Shown here piece by piece: positions 39,301 to 47,626 of a stretch of 64,000 nucleotides of DNA. A program made the position numbers and the translations under genes. This stretch comes from Nocardioides pinisoli (GTDB taxonomy: Bacteria > Actinomycetota > Actinomycetes > Propionibacteriales > Nocardioidaceae), in contig NZ_JANARS010000001.1 of assembly GCF_024199985.1 (NCBI RefSeq), forward strand, positions 62,001-126,000, given 5' to 3'. The notes below the pieces were generated by a model. It searched no databases, was not told where the DNA came from, and worked only from the letters and a program-made list of their open reading frames with translations. Each line of letters begins with the position of its first letter. Position 1 is the stretch's first letter.

Positions 39301-39722
39301 TCCTGCCACGCGTCGCGACGCGACTTCACGACGCGGTCGGCGACCATCTCCATCGCGGTGGTGAGGTCGAGGTCCTCCCACTCGGTGGCGTAGGGGCGGC
39401 GGTACTTGACCGTGGTCTCGCGCAGCGAGCTGGTCACGAGGTTCTTGCTGGCCGACCCCTTGGGGCACAGGCGGCCGCGGTTGACCGGGCTGTCGGGGTC
39501 GCCCTCGATCTGCACGATCTGCTCGTCCTTGACGAAGATCTTCTGCCCGCACCCGACCGCGCAGTAGGGGCACACGCTCCGGGCGACCCGGTCGGCGGTG
39601 GTGGTGCGCGGCTCCACCTCGTCGGTGCGCCGCGAGCGCACGGACCTGCCGCGACCGAGGATGTCGCCGCTCGTCAGCTGTCGGAGCACCGGCCACGGGA
39701 GGAGCGACCTCGACTCCGCCAT
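36360..39722 (-). CDS. fdhA: formate dehydrogenase alpha subunit, selenocysteine-containing
   Basis: This ~1120-residue protein is read through an in-frame TGA at 39153-39155 (codon 190). The N-terminus has the [4Fe-4S] motif SVCPYCAVGCGQ...LCPKG. The TGA sits in ENQARI-U-HSATVPGLGTSFGRGG, the selenocysteine active-site context of molybdopterin formate dehydrogenases (R-x-U-H-S). Downstream are GSNMAEAHPVGFQWV, HPRCVYQVLRRHFARYTPE, and MGRPGGGIMALRGHASIQGSTD typical of FdnG/FdoG. A SECIS hairpin follows the TGA, and selD, tRNA-Sec, selA and selB are adjacent. There is a Gln/Asp/Glu-rich insertion before the HPRCVYQ segment. No twin-arginine signal is visible at the N-terminus, so it may face the cytoplasm. 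ATG 39722 follows GGAGGTG. It oxidises formate to CO2. Confidence 0.95.
39124..39155 (-). promoter_or_regulatory. Sec UGA codon and bacterial SECIS element
   Basis: Twelve bases after the TGA (39153-39155) the coding strand forms a perfect 6-bp stem GTCCCC / GGGGAC with the 5-nt loop GGTCT (39124-39140). The loop matches the apical GGUCU of the E. coli fdhF SECIS that SelB binds, at a comparable distance. The hairpin encodes the Val-Pro-Gly-Leu-Gly part of the active-site segment. Confidence 0.9.
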
Positions 39723-39808
39723 GCCGTCACCTCCGAGTGCGTGTGCTGCTGGGCCATGACCCTACGGAAGCCGCCACGACGCCGTCCACCGCCGCAGGGG
39801 TGAGCGCG

Positions 39809-40849
39809 TCACCGGACGACGAGCGCGTGCTCGCCGGCCGCGACCACCTCGCCGACGACCGGGTGGCCGGGCAGCTCCCCGACCACCAGCAGCCCGCCCG
39901 AGGTCTGGGCGTCGGCGAGCAGCACCAGCTCGTCCTCGTCGAGGTCCGACGCCAGGTGGGGGCGCACCCAGTCCAGGTTGCGCCTGCTCCCGCCCGGCAC
40001 GAAGCCGTCGGCGAGCGACTGCCGCGCCCCGTCGACGTACGGCACGGCCGAGGCGTCGAGGACGGCGGTCGTCCCGCTGGCGCGCATCATCTTCATCAGG
40101 TGGCCGAGCAGGCCGAAGCCGGTCACGTCGGTGGCGGCGCGCAGCCCGGCGGCGACGGCCGCGCGGCTGGCGTCACGGTTGAGCTCGGTCATCACGGCCA
40201 CCGCCTCCTCGAACCACTCGCCGGTCGCCTTGTGCCGGTTGTTGAGCACGCCGAGGCCGAGCGGCTTGGTCAGCGTCAGCGGCAGCCCGGGCCGTGCGGC
40301 GTCGTTGCGCAGCAGCCGGTCGGGGTCGGCGATGCCGGTGACCGCCAGGCCGTACTTCGGCTCCGGGTCGTCGATGCTGTGCCCCCCGGCGAGGAAGGCC
40401 CCGGCCTCGGTGCACGCGTCATCGCCGCCGCGCAGCACCTCCGCGGCCACGTCGAACGGGATCCGGTCGCGCGGCCAGCCGAGCAGGTTGACCGCGACCA
40501 CCGGGGTGCCGCCCATCGCCCACACGTCCGACATCGCGTTGGTCGCGGCGATGCGCCCGAACGCGTAGGCGTCGTCGACGACGGGGGTGAAGAAGTCGGC
40601 GGTGGCGATGACGGCCCGGCCGGTGCCGTCGGGCGCGTCCTCGATGCGTACGGCGGCCGCGTCGTCGCCGTGGTCGAGGCCGACCAGCAGGTCGCCCGAC
40701 GCCCGGCCGCGCCCGAGGCCGCTGAGCACGCGCTCGAGCTCACCGGGCGGCACCTTGCACGCGCAGCCGCCGCCGGCGGCGTACTGGGTGAGCCGGATCC
40801 CGCGGTCGGGCCTGGACGTGGAGTCGGTCGTGCTCGCGCGCTGGGTCAC
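39809..40849 (-). CDS. selD: selenide, water dikinase
   Basis: This 346-residue protein makes selenophosphate from selenide and ATP, the selenium donor for tRNA-Sec. The glycine-rich N-terminus GGGCACKVPPGEL carries the catalytic Cys and Lys (Cys, not Sec). Other family blocks are DDAAAVRI, TADFFTPVVDDAYAFGRIAATNAMSDVWAMGG, GGHSIDDPEPKYGLAVTG, TDVTGFGLLGHLMKM and ADAQTSGGLLV. GTG 40849 is 6 bases after TAGATT, so the message is probably leaderless. It is first in the minus-strand series selD-fdhA-fdhB-nrfD-OFA, ending 86 bases before fdhA. Confidence 0.96.
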   Translation of the reverse strand: MTQRASTTDSTSRPDRGIRLTQYAAGGGCACKVPPGELERVLSGLGRGRASGDLLVGLDHGDDAAAVRIEDAPDGTGRAVIATADFFTPVVDDAYAFGRIAATNAMSDVWAMGGTPVVAVNLLGWPRDRIPFDVAAEVLRGGDDACTEAGAFLAGGHSIDDPEPKYGLAVTGIADPDRLLRNDAARPGLPLTLTKPLGLGVLNNRHKATGEWFEEAVAVMTELNRDASRAAVAAGLRAATDVTGFGLLGHLMKMMRASGTTAVLDASAVPYVDGARQSLADGFVPGGSRRNLDWVRPHLASDLDEDELVLLADAQTSGGLLVVGELPGHPVVGEVVAAGEHALVVR

Positions 40850-40936
40850 CCGGCCAATCTAGGCAGGTGGCGGTCCGGCTCTCCTCACCCCGTTGCCCGT
40901 GGCGGGGCCCGTCACGCGCCACCTAGCGTCGAACGC

Positions 40937-41356
40937 ATGGAGACCGACGGCTCGGCCATCGCCCGCCTGCTGGAGGACTGCCAGCGCCGGCTCGACCGGG
41001 TCGAACCGGCCGACCTCGCGGACGTCGCCGCGGCGGGCGCGCTCGTCGTCGACGTACGACCGGTGGAGCAGCGCCTGCGCGACGGCGAGCTGCCCGGCGC
41101 GCTCGTCGTCGACCGCAACGTGCTCGAGTGGCGCCTCGACCCGACCAGCCCGCACCGCCTCGCCGTCGCCGACGATCCCGACCGGCGGATCGTGCTGGTG
41201 TGCCACGAGGGCTACAGCTCCAGCCTCGCGGCGCGGACGCTCCAGCAGCTCGGCCTGCGCGGGGCGACGGACCTGGCCGGCGGCTTCGTCGCCTGGGCGG
41301 CGTACGTCGCCTCGTCGCAGGTGACGGCGATCGAGCCCTGTGTCGCCACGCACTAG
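40937..41356 (+). CDS. rhodanese-like domain protein
   Basis: This 139-residue single rhodanese domain has ALVVDVRPVEQRLRDGELPGALVVDRNVLEWRLDP and the active-site loop VCHEGYSSSLAA, whose Cys can carry a persulfide. ATG 40937 is 7 bases after TAGCGT. It stands 10 bases before tRNA-Sec and is divergent from selD. Its place inside the Sec island suggests handling of reduced selenium or sulfur for selenophosphate synthesis; that is inference, since generic sulfur transfer is equally compatible with the sequence. Confidence 0.88.
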   Translation: METDGSAIARLLEDCQRRLDRVEPADLADVAAAGALVVDVRPVEQRLRDGELPGALVVDRNVLEWRLDPTSPHRLAVADDPDRRIVLVCHEGYSSSLAARTLQQLGLRGATDLAGGFVAWAAYVASSQVTAIEPCVATH

Positions 41357-41366
41357 GGTGGCTCGC

Positions 41367-41461
41367 GGAGGCGGTTCTCGTCTGGTGACGGACGCGGTCC
41401 TCAAAACCGTTGCGACCCAGCAGCTGGGTCGGGCGGGTTCGATTCCCGTCCGCCTCCGCCA
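41367..41461 (+). tRNA. selC: tRNA-Sec (anticodon TCA)
   Basis: The 8-bp acceptor GGAGGCGG / CCGCCTCC, discriminator G and an encoded CCA end (41459-41461) frame a 95-nt RNA. The anticodon loop holds TCA within GGTCCTCAAAACC (41396-41408). A long variable arm (GACCCAGCAGCTGGGTC) and TTCGATT T-loop follow. The extra-long acceptor and UGA-reading anticodon are diagnostic of tRNA-Sec. It precedes selA by about 40 bases. Confidence 0.97.
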
Positions 41462-41503
41462 GTCGTGAGGGTCGTGAGCCGGGGCGTCGGACGAGGAGGG
41501 TGG

Positions 41504-42844
41504 GTGCCAGATCCGCGCCGGGCCACGCCCCGCACCGACCACGTCCTGGCCGACGACCGCCTGCAGGCCGCCGTGACGCGGCTCGGTCCGACCCTGGTCA
41601 AGCAGGCCGTCGTCCGGGCGCAGGAGCTGTGCCGGGCGGGCGAGGTGGCCCCGGACGAGGTGGCCGACGTCGCCGTCGCCGGCCTGCCCGCGGCGGCCAC
41701 GACGATGCGGCGGGTCCTCAACGCGACCGGCGTGGTGGTCCACACCAACCTGGGCCGCGCGCCCCTGTCGGGTGCCGCCGTCGAGGCCGTGCGCACCGCC
41801 GCCGGTGCCACCGACGTGGAGCTCGACCTCGCGACCGGGCAGCGGGGGCGACGCGGCCGCGGCGCGCTCGAGGCCCTCGCGGCCGCGGTGCCCGACGCGG
41901 GCGGGGTGCACGTGGTCAACAACGGCGCGGCCGCGCTCGCCCTGGTCACCCGGGTCCTCGCGCGCGGCGACGACGGGCGCGACACGGTCGTCATCGCGCG
42001 GGGCGAGCTCGTCGAGATCGGCGACGGCTTCCGCATCCCCGAGCTGATGGAGTCGGTCGGCGCCAGCCTGCGGGAGGTCGGCACGACCAACCGGGTGCAC
42101 CTCGCCGACTACACCTCCGCGCTCGACGACTCGACCGCGTTCGTCCTCAAGGTCCACCCCTCCAACTTCGCGGTCACGGGCTTCACCTCCTCGGTCCCGG
42201 CGCGCGACCTCGCCGGTCTCGAGCACGCCGGGCGGCGGGTCCCGCTCGTGGTCGACATCGGCTCGGGGCTGCTCGAGGCCCACCCGCGGCTGCCCCACGA
42301 GCCCGACGCCGCGCAGGCCCTGCGCGAGGGCGCCGACCTCGTCACCGCCTCCGGCGACAAGCTGCTCGGTGGCCCGCAGGCGGGCCTGCTGCTCGGTGAG
42401 GCCGGGCTGGTCGAGCGGCTGCGCCGCGACCCGTTCGCCCGCGCGCTGCGCGTCGACAAGCTCACCCTCGCCGCCCTCGAGGCAACCCTCACCGGGCCCG
42501 TGCCGCCCGTGCGCGCCGCGCTCGCGCGGTCGGTCGACGACCTCAGGGCGCGGGCGCACGCGATCCTCCGGGCGTGGCCCGCCGACCTGGTGGCGTCGCT
42601 CGCAGCCGAGGTCGTGGACTCCTCCGGCGCGGTCGGTGGCGGCGGAGCACCCGGCGTCGAGCTGCCCAGCGTGGCCCTCTCGCTGCCCGAGCACCTCGCC
42701 GCACCGCTGCGCGCCGGCGAGCCCCCGGTCCTGGGTCGCACCGTGCGCGGGCGGCTGCTCCTCGACCTGCTGGCGCTCGACCCGGCCGAGGACGACGCGC
42801 TCACCGACGCCGTACGCCGCGCCGCGGGGGCGGGCACGCCCTGA
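41504..42844 (+). CDS. selA: L-seryl-tRNA(Sec) selenium transferase
   Basis: This ~446-residue PLP enzyme converts Ser-tRNA(Sec) to Sec-tRNA(Sec) with selenophosphate. Seen are LNATGVVVHTNLGRAPLS, VHVVNNGAAALALV, ARGELVEIGDGFRIPELMESVGASLREVGTTNR, KVHPSNFAVTGFT, and the PLP-lysine segment TASGDKLLGGPQAGLLLG. GTG 41504 with GAGGAGG 4-10 bases upstream is the best start; an earlier GTG at 41465 adds 13 residues but abuts the tRNA. Its stop overlaps the selB start (TGATG). Confidence 0.96.
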   Translation: MPDPRRATPRTDHVLADDRLQAAVTRLGPTLVKQAVVRAQELCRAGEVAPDEVADVAVAGLPAAATTMRRVLNATGVVVHTNLGRAPLSGAAVEAVRTAAGATDVELDLATGQRGRRGRGALEALAAAVPDAGGVHVVNNGAAALALVTRVLARGDDGRDTVVIARGELVEIGDGFRIPELMESVGASLREVGTTNRVHLADYTSALDDSTAFVLKVHPSNFAVTGFTSSVPARDLAGLEHAGRRVPLVVDIGSGLLEAHPRLPHEPDAAQALREGADLVTASGDKLLGGPQAGLLLGEAGLVERLRRDPFARALRVDKLTLAALEATLTGPVPPVRAALARSVDDLRARAHAILRAWPADLVASLAAEVVDSSGAVGGGGAPGVELPSVALSLPEHLAAPLRAGEPPVLGRTVRGRLLLDLLALDPAEDDALTDAVRRAAGAGTP

Positions 42845-44604
42845 TGCACGTCGTCGCGACCGCGGGACACGTCGACCACGGCAAGTCCACCCTGGTGCGG
42901 GCCCTCACCGGCACCGATCCCGACCGGCTCGAGGAGGAGCGGCGACGGGGGCTGACGATCGAGCTCGGCTACGCGTGGACCGCGTGGCCGGACCTGGGCG
43001 ACGTGGCCTTCGTCGACGTGCCGGGCCACGAGCGCTTCCTCACCACGATGCTCGCCGGCATCGGGCCCGTCCCGGCTGCGCTGCTGGTCGTGGCGGCCGA
43101 CGACCCGTGGATGCCCCAGGCCGCAGAGCACCTCGCCGCGCTGGACGCCCTCGGCGTGGGTCGCGGCGTCGTCGCCGTGACGCGCAGCGACCTCGCCGAC
43201 CCGGCGCCCGCGATCGCGCGGGCGACCGCCGAGGTGTCCCGCACCAGCCTGGCCGGTGCACCGGTCGTCGCCGTGAGCGGCCGCACCGGCGCCGGGCTCG
43301 ACGACCTCCGCGCGGCGCTCACCGGGGTGCTCGCGGCACTGCCGGTGCCCGACCCCGACGCCGACGTGCGGCTGTGGGTCGACCGCCGGTTCGCGGTGCG
43401 GGGCGCGGGCACCGTGGTCACGGCCACCCTGCCCGCCGGCACGGTCCGGGTGGGCGACACGCTCGCCGACGGCGACCGGCTGGTGCGGGTCCGCGGGCTG
43501 CAGGCGCTCGGCAAGGACGTCGACGCGGTGAGCGGCACCGCCCGGGTGGCGCTCAACCTCACCGGCGACCTCGACGGCATCGGGCGCGAGACGGTGCTGA
43601 CCACGCCCGGGGCGTGGCACCGCACCGAGGTGGTCGACGTACGCCTCCGCGCGGGCAGGGACGGGGACGGCGCGCCGCCGCTCACGCCGCAGCTGCACGT
43701 CGGCGCCGCGGACGTCGCGGTGCGCCACCGCCCGCTGGGCGACCCTGCCGACGGCCTCGCCCGACTGACGCTCGAGCGCGCGCTGCCGCTGCGCGTGGGC
43801 GACCGCATGCTGCTGCGCGACCCCGGACGCCGCCACGTCTGGCGCGTCGACGTCCTCGATCCCGACCCGCCGCGGCTGCGCCGGCGCGGCGCCGCGGACC
43901 GGCGGGCCACCCAGCTCGCCCGCGCCGACGGCACCCCACGCCTCGCCGACGAGCTCGCCCGCCGCGGCCTCGCGCACCGCGACCGGATGCGCCGCATCGG
44001 CGTGCCGGTGACGCCCGGCGACCACCTCGAGTCGGGCCCGTGGCTGATCGGGCGCGGCCTCGCCGCGGCGCTCGCCGACCGGCTGCCGGCACTCGTCGAG
44101 GAGCACGCGCGGTCCCACCCGCTCGACCCCGACGTCCCGCTGACCGTGCTGGCCGACCGCCTGCGGCTGCCGAGCCCGGACCTCGTCACGCCGCTCGTGC
44201 GCCCGCCGCTGCTGGTCGTGGGCGGGCGGGTGCGCGCGCCCGGGGCAGGCCTCCCGACGCAGGTCGCCGCCGCCGTCGACGTCGTACGCCGCGAGCTCGA
44301 GGCCGCGCCCTTCGTCGCCCCCACGGCCGACCGGTTGCGCGACCTCGGCCTCGACGACCGCGCCCTCGGTGCCGCCGAGCGGGCCGGCCTGCTGTGGCGC
44401 GTCGCCCCGGGCCTGGTGCTGCTGCCCGGGGCCGACCGGGACGCCGCCGCCCGCCTCGCACGGCTCGAGCAGCCCTTCACCACCAGCGCCGCGCGCAAGG
44501 ACCTGGGCACCTCGCGGCGCGTGGTGCTGCCGCTGCTCGACCGGCTCGACCGCGCCGGGCTCACCCGCCGCCTCGCCGACGACCGGCGCGAGGTCGTGGG
44601 CTGA
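42844..44604 (+). CDS. selB: selenocysteine-specific translation elongation factor
   Basis: This 586-residue GTPase has VVATAGHVDHGKSTLVRALTGTDPDRLEEERRRGLTIELGYAW (G1-G2), DVPGHERFL (G3) and VTRSDLAD in place of NKxD (G4, altered to TRSD). EF-Tu-like beta-barrel domains follow and then C-terminal winged-helix repeats (ending SAARKDLGTSRRVVLPLLDRLDRAGLTRRLADDRREV) that bind the SECIS hairpin. It is translationally coupled to selA. It delivers Sec-tRNA to the fdhA UGA. It converges with the alkane monooxygenase gene, leaving a 7-base gap. Confidence 0.96.
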   Translation: MHVVATAGHVDHGKSTLVRALTGTDPDRLEEERRRGLTIELGYAWTAWPDLGDVAFVDVPGHERFLTTMLAGIGPVPAALLVVAADDPWMPQAAEHLAALDALGVGRGVVAVTRSDLADPAPAIARATAEVSRTSLAGAPVVAVSGRTGAGLDDLRAALTGVLAALPVPDPDADVRLWVDRRFAVRGAGTVVTATLPAGTVRVGDTLADGDRLVRVRGLQALGKDVDAVSGTARVALNLTGDLDGIGRETVLTTPGAWHRTEVVDVRLRAGRDGDGAPPLTPQLHVGAADVAVRHRPLGDPADGLARLTLERALPLRVGDRMLLRDPGRRHVWRVDVLDPDPPRLRRRGAADRRATQLARADGTPRLADELARRGLAHRDRMRRIGVPVTPGDHLESGPWLIGRGLAAALADRLPALVEEHARSHPLDPDVPLTVLADRLRLPSPDLVTPLVRPPLLVVGGRVRAPGAGLPTQVAAAVDVVRRELEAAPFVAPTADRLRDLGLDDRALGAAERAGLLWRVAPGLVLLPGADRDAAARLARLEQPFTTSAARKDLGTSRRVVLPLLDRLDRAGLTRRLADDRREVVG

Positions 44605-44611
44605 GGCAGCC

Positions 44612-46081
44612 TCAGCCCGCCGCGAGCTCGGGGGCGCAGGGCACGAAGTCGACCTTGTCGCGCACCCCGCAGTCGGGGCAGCACCAGTCGTCGGGGACGT
44701 CCGCCCAGGCCGTACCGGCCGCGAAGCCCTCGTGCTCGTCACCGGCCGCCACCTCGTAGACGTAGTCACAGCTCGGGCACCGGGCCGCCAGCACCTCGGC
44801 CGGCCGGGGGTCGAGTGCGCTCGCGGCACCATCCGCCGCGGAGCCGCGCACTCGACCCGGGGCCGGATAGCGGGCGAGGTAGGTCTCGCGCTTGCGGGGG
44901 CTGATGTTGGCGAGCGACACGTCGCCGCCGAAGTGGTCGACCACCCGCTGGTCCATCACCCGTCGCCACACCGCGGGGACGATCGCCAGCACGATCATCC
45001 CGGCATAGCCGGTCGGCAGCACCGGGCTCTCCTCGAAGTCGCGCAGCGTCTGGTAGCGCCGGGTCGGGTTGGCGTGGTGGTCGCTGTGGCGCTGAAGGTG
45101 GTAGAGCAGCACGTTGGTCGCGATGTTGTTGGAGTTCCAGCTGTGGCTGGGCAGCACGCGCTCGTAGCGCTGGCGCTCTCCCTCGCCGACCTTCTGCCGC
45201 AGCATCCCGTAGTGCTCCATGTAGTTGACCACCTCGAGCAGCGAGAAGCCGACCACCGCCTGGACGAGGAGGAAGGGCAGCACCTCGAGGCCGAAGGCGA
45301 CCAGCACGGCCGCCCACAGCACCAGCGTCATGAGCCAGGCGTTGAGCACGTCGTTGTCGAGGCGCCACGGGGACTGCTTGCGCCGCGCGAGCCGCCGCTT
45401 CTCCAGCCGCCACGCCGACCGCAGCGACCCACCGACCGTGCGCGGCCAGAACGCGTAGAAGCTCTCACCGAGCCGGGCGCTCGCCGGGTCCTCGGGCGTG
45501 GCGACGCGGACGTGGTGGCCACGGTTGTGCTCGATGTAGAAGTGGCCGTAGCCGACCTGGGCGAGCGCGATCTTCGACAGCCAACGCTCGTTGGCCTCCT
45601 TCTTGTGGCCGAGCTCGTGCGCGGTGTTGATGCCGATGCCGCCGATGCACCCGATCGAGATCGCCAGGCCGAGCTCGTCGATCGTCGACAGCGGTCGGTC
45701 GGCCAGCAGCCCGAAGGCGTCCCAGCCGCCGACGACCGCCATCGCGCCCAGGAAGCCGGCGTACTGGATGGGCAGGAACAGATAGGTGATCCAGCGGTAG
45801 TAGCGGTCCTGCTCGAGCGCCTCGATCACGTCGTCCGGCGGGTTGGAGCGGTCGAGCCCGGCGACCAGGTCGATCGCGGGGACGATGCCGAGGATGACGA
45901 TCGGCCCGACCCAGAACCACACGCCCCATCCGGTCGCGAGGTAGCCGCCGAAGGCGACGAACGCCAGGCTCGGCACCACCAGGCCGATCAGCCACAGGTA
46001 GCGCTTGCTGTCGGTCCAGAGCTCCGTCGTGCCCTCGGGCACGGTGCCGCTGGGGGCGAGTCGGGTGGGATAGCCGGCCAT
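44612..46081 (-). CDS. alkB: alkane 1-monooxygenase fused to rubredoxin
   Basis: This 489-residue protein has a ~400-residue membrane di-iron domain with six hydrophobic segments and four His boxes: HELGHK, EHNRGHH, NYMEHYG and QRHSDHH. After an Ala/Pro-rich linker, the last ~60 residues are a rubredoxin: CPSCDYVYEV ... DDWCCPDCGVRDKVDF with both C-x2-C iron-binding pairs. It hydroxylates the terminal carbon of n-alkanes, the fused rubredoxin supplying electrons; a rubredoxin reductase is not in the window. ATG 46081 follows AGGAGG. The promoter and operators lie at 46103-46161. Confidence 0.95.
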   Translation of the reverse strand: MAGYPTRLAPSGTVPEGTTELWTDSKRYLWLIGLVVPSLAFVAFGGYLATGWGVWFWVGPIVILGIVPAIDLVAGLDRSNPPDDVIEALEQDRYYRWITYLFLPIQYAGFLGAMAVVGGWDAFGLLADRPLSTIDELGLAISIGCIGGIGINTAHELGHKKEANERWLSKIALAQVGYGHFYIEHNRGHHVRVATPEDPASARLGESFYAFWPRTVGGSLRSAWRLEKRRLARRKQSPWRLDNDVLNAWLMTLVLWAAVLVAFGLEVLPFLLVQAVVGFSLLEVVNYMEHYGMLRQKVGEGERQRYERVLPSHSWNSNNIATNVLLYHLQRHSDHHANPTRRYQTLRDFEESPVLPTGYAGMIVLAIVPAVWRRVMDQRVVDHFGGDVSLANISPRKRETYLARYPAPGRVRGSAADGAASALDPRPAEVLAARCPSCDYVYEVAAGDEHEGFAAGTAWADVPDDWCCPDCGVRDKVDFVPCAPELAAG

Positions 46082-46102
46082 CTTCCTGACCTCCTGCCGT
46101 TG

Positions 46103-46161
46103 GGTTTACATGACAATAGGTTCTGTAAACCTCACTTGACAAGAGGGGCACACATGTCAAG
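46103..46161. promoter_or_regulatory. two N13-spaced inverted repeats at the alkB promoter
   Basis: GGTTTACA-N13-TGTAAACC (46103-46131) and CTTGACA-N13-TGTCAAG (46135-46161) have the same spacing and related TTKACA half-sites. On the minus strand a promoter TTGTCA-N18-TATTGT overlaps both, with the -10 inside the first repeat. A TetR-type repressor responsive to hydrocarbons is plausible, but its gene is not adjacent. Confidence 0.7.
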
Positions 46162-46257
46162 CCGGGGATCACCGGTCGACCGACGGCCCGGACGGCGGGG
46201 TCTCGCAGGGTGTTGCCCCCGTCACACCGGCGTACGGCTGGCGATAGGTTGTGCGCC

Positions 46258-47013
46258 ATGGAACACCCCTTCGGCATCGACTTCGGCGGAACCGGCATCA
46301 AGGGCGCCCCTGTCGACCTCGCGGTCGGTGACTTCGCGCACGACCGGATCCGGATCGACACCCCCCGGCCCGCCACCCCGCAGGCGGTCGCCGAGGTCTT
46401 CGGACAGATCATCGGCAGCTTCCCCGCCTCGTCGCGACCGGTCGGCGTGACCGTGCCCGGCATCGTCCGTCACGGCGTGGTCCACTCCGCGGCCAACATC
46501 GACAAGTCGTGGATCGGCGAGGACGCCGACGCGATCTTCACCGCCGCCCTGGGGCGTGAGGTGCACGTCGTCAACGACGCGGACGCCGCCGGCCTCGCCG
46601 AGGCGGAGTACGGCGCTGCGAAGGGCCGCCGCGGACTGGTCATGGTCATCACGCTCGGGACCGGCATCGGCTCGGCGATGATCTGGAACGGCCAGCTCGT
46701 CCCCAACTCCGAGATGGGCCACCTCGAGCTCGACGGAGCGGTCGCCGAGGCGACCACCGCGACCAGCGCGCGCGAGCGCGAGGGCCTCTCGTGGGAGGAG
46801 TGGTCGGTGCGGCTCACGGCCTACTTCCGCCACCTCGAGCGCCTCTTCTCCCCGGACCTCTTCGTGATCGGGGGCGGCGTGAGCAAGTCGTGGGAGAAGT
46901 TCGGCCACCTCATCAAGGCCGAGACCGAGATGGTGCCCGCGACGCTGCAGAACCGCGCCGGCATCGTCGGCGCCGCGCTCGTCGCCCACCGGATGGCCGG
47001 CGTCGAGGACTGA
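46258..47013 (+). CDS. ppgK: polyphosphate glucokinase
   Basis: This 251-residue ROK-family kinase phosphorylates glucose with inorganic polyphosphate (or ATP), an actinobacterial speciality. Phosphate-binding GIDFGGTGIKGAPVDL at the N-terminus, VTVPGIVRHGVVHSAANIDKSWI, HVVNDADAAGLAE with the catalytic Asp, ITLGTGIGSAMIWNGQLVPNSEMGHLEL, and FVIGGGVSKSW are all typical. ATG 46258 is 7 bases after TAGGTT. It is divergent from alkB and convergent with the MarR gene 12 bases downstream. Confidence 0.95.
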   Translation: MEHPFGIDFGGTGIKGAPVDLAVGDFAHDRIRIDTPRPATPQAVAEVFGQIIGSFPASSRPVGVTVPGIVRHGVVHSAANIDKSWIGEDADAIFTAALGREVHVVNDADAAGLAEAEYGAAKGRRGLVMVITLGTGIGSAMIWNGQLVPNSEMGHLELDGAVAEATTATSAREREGLSWEEWSVRLTAYFRHLERLFSPDLFVIGGGVSKSWEKFGHLIKAETEMVPATLQNRAGIVGAALVAHRMAGVED

Positions 47014-47025
47014 CCCCTCCCGGGC

Positions 47026-47511
47026 TCAGCCGTCGAGCACGCGCTCGAAGGCCTCGGTCGCGCCCCGCAGGTAGCGCTGCACGACGGCCTTCTCCTCCTC
47101 GGTGAAGCTCGCGTCGTGCCGGTGCAGCGCAGCGAACATCGGCATCAGGTGGCCGATGATCTCCTCGCGCCCGGAGTCGGTGATGTGGAGCTCCGTGCGC
47201 CGGCGGTCGACCTCGTGCGGCCGCCGCTCGACGTGACCCCGCGCGACCAGCCGGTCGACGATGCCCGTCGCTGCGGCGGTCGACACCTCGAGGCGGCGGG
47301 CGACCTCCGCGGGACCGATCTGCTCCCGGGTGAGGTGCTCGAGCGCCACCAGCTCCGACTCGCTGAGCCCCGCACGCCGTGACACCACGTGGTTGACGCG
47401 GCTGCCGGCGGCGACGAGGTCGCGCAGCGCCAGGAGCGTCGGCGGCTGCGCCCGCTCCTGCCCCCGGCCGACCCAGGGCGGAGGCGTGACGGGGTGCTGC
47501 TCGTCCGTCAC
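47026..47511 (-). CDS. MarR-family regulator
   Basis: This 161-residue protein has a winged-helix domain: ESELVALEHLTREQIGPAEVARRLEVSTAAATGIVDRLVARGHVERRPHEVDRRRTELHITDSGRE, the DxRRTxL wing being diagnostic of MarR. GTG 47511. It is divergent from the MMPL transporter, and the 115-bp spacer holds the palindrome TAAGTAACCTACTTA, so it most likely represses itself and the transporter and responds to a toxic ligand. Confidence 0.92.
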   Translation of the reverse strand: MTDEQHPVTPPPWVGRGQERAQPPTLLALRDLVAAGSRVNHVVSRRAGLSESELVALEHLTREQIGPAEVARRLEVSTAAATGIVDRLVARGHVERRPHEVDRRRTELHITDSGREEIIGHLMPMFAALHRHDASFTEEEKAVVQRYLRGATEAFERVLDG

Positions 47512-47572
47512 CGGCGGCCCCCTTGCGTGTCGTCGTGCACTTGCCTCGTCGATGATACTACCGCTAACTTGA

Positions 47573-47587
47573 TAAGTAACCTACTTA
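47573..47587. promoter_or_regulatory. MarR-type operator palindrome
   Basis: TAAGTAACCTACTTA is a perfect palindrome of two 6-base arms around ACC, in an AT-rich pocket between the divergent MarR gene and MMPL transporter. A nested ACTTGATAAGT overlaps its left end. Confidence 0.6.
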
Positions 47588-47626
47588 GCAATCACGTCGG
47601 CTAACTATCTCTTCGAGGAGCACTCC

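Noticed and set aside
42844..44604. selB as inactive because NKxD is TRSD
   Set aside because: All other GTPase motifs and the C-terminal winged helices are intact, and the UGA client and SECIS are present; a variant G4 is tolerated in several SelB-like GTPases as far as I recall.
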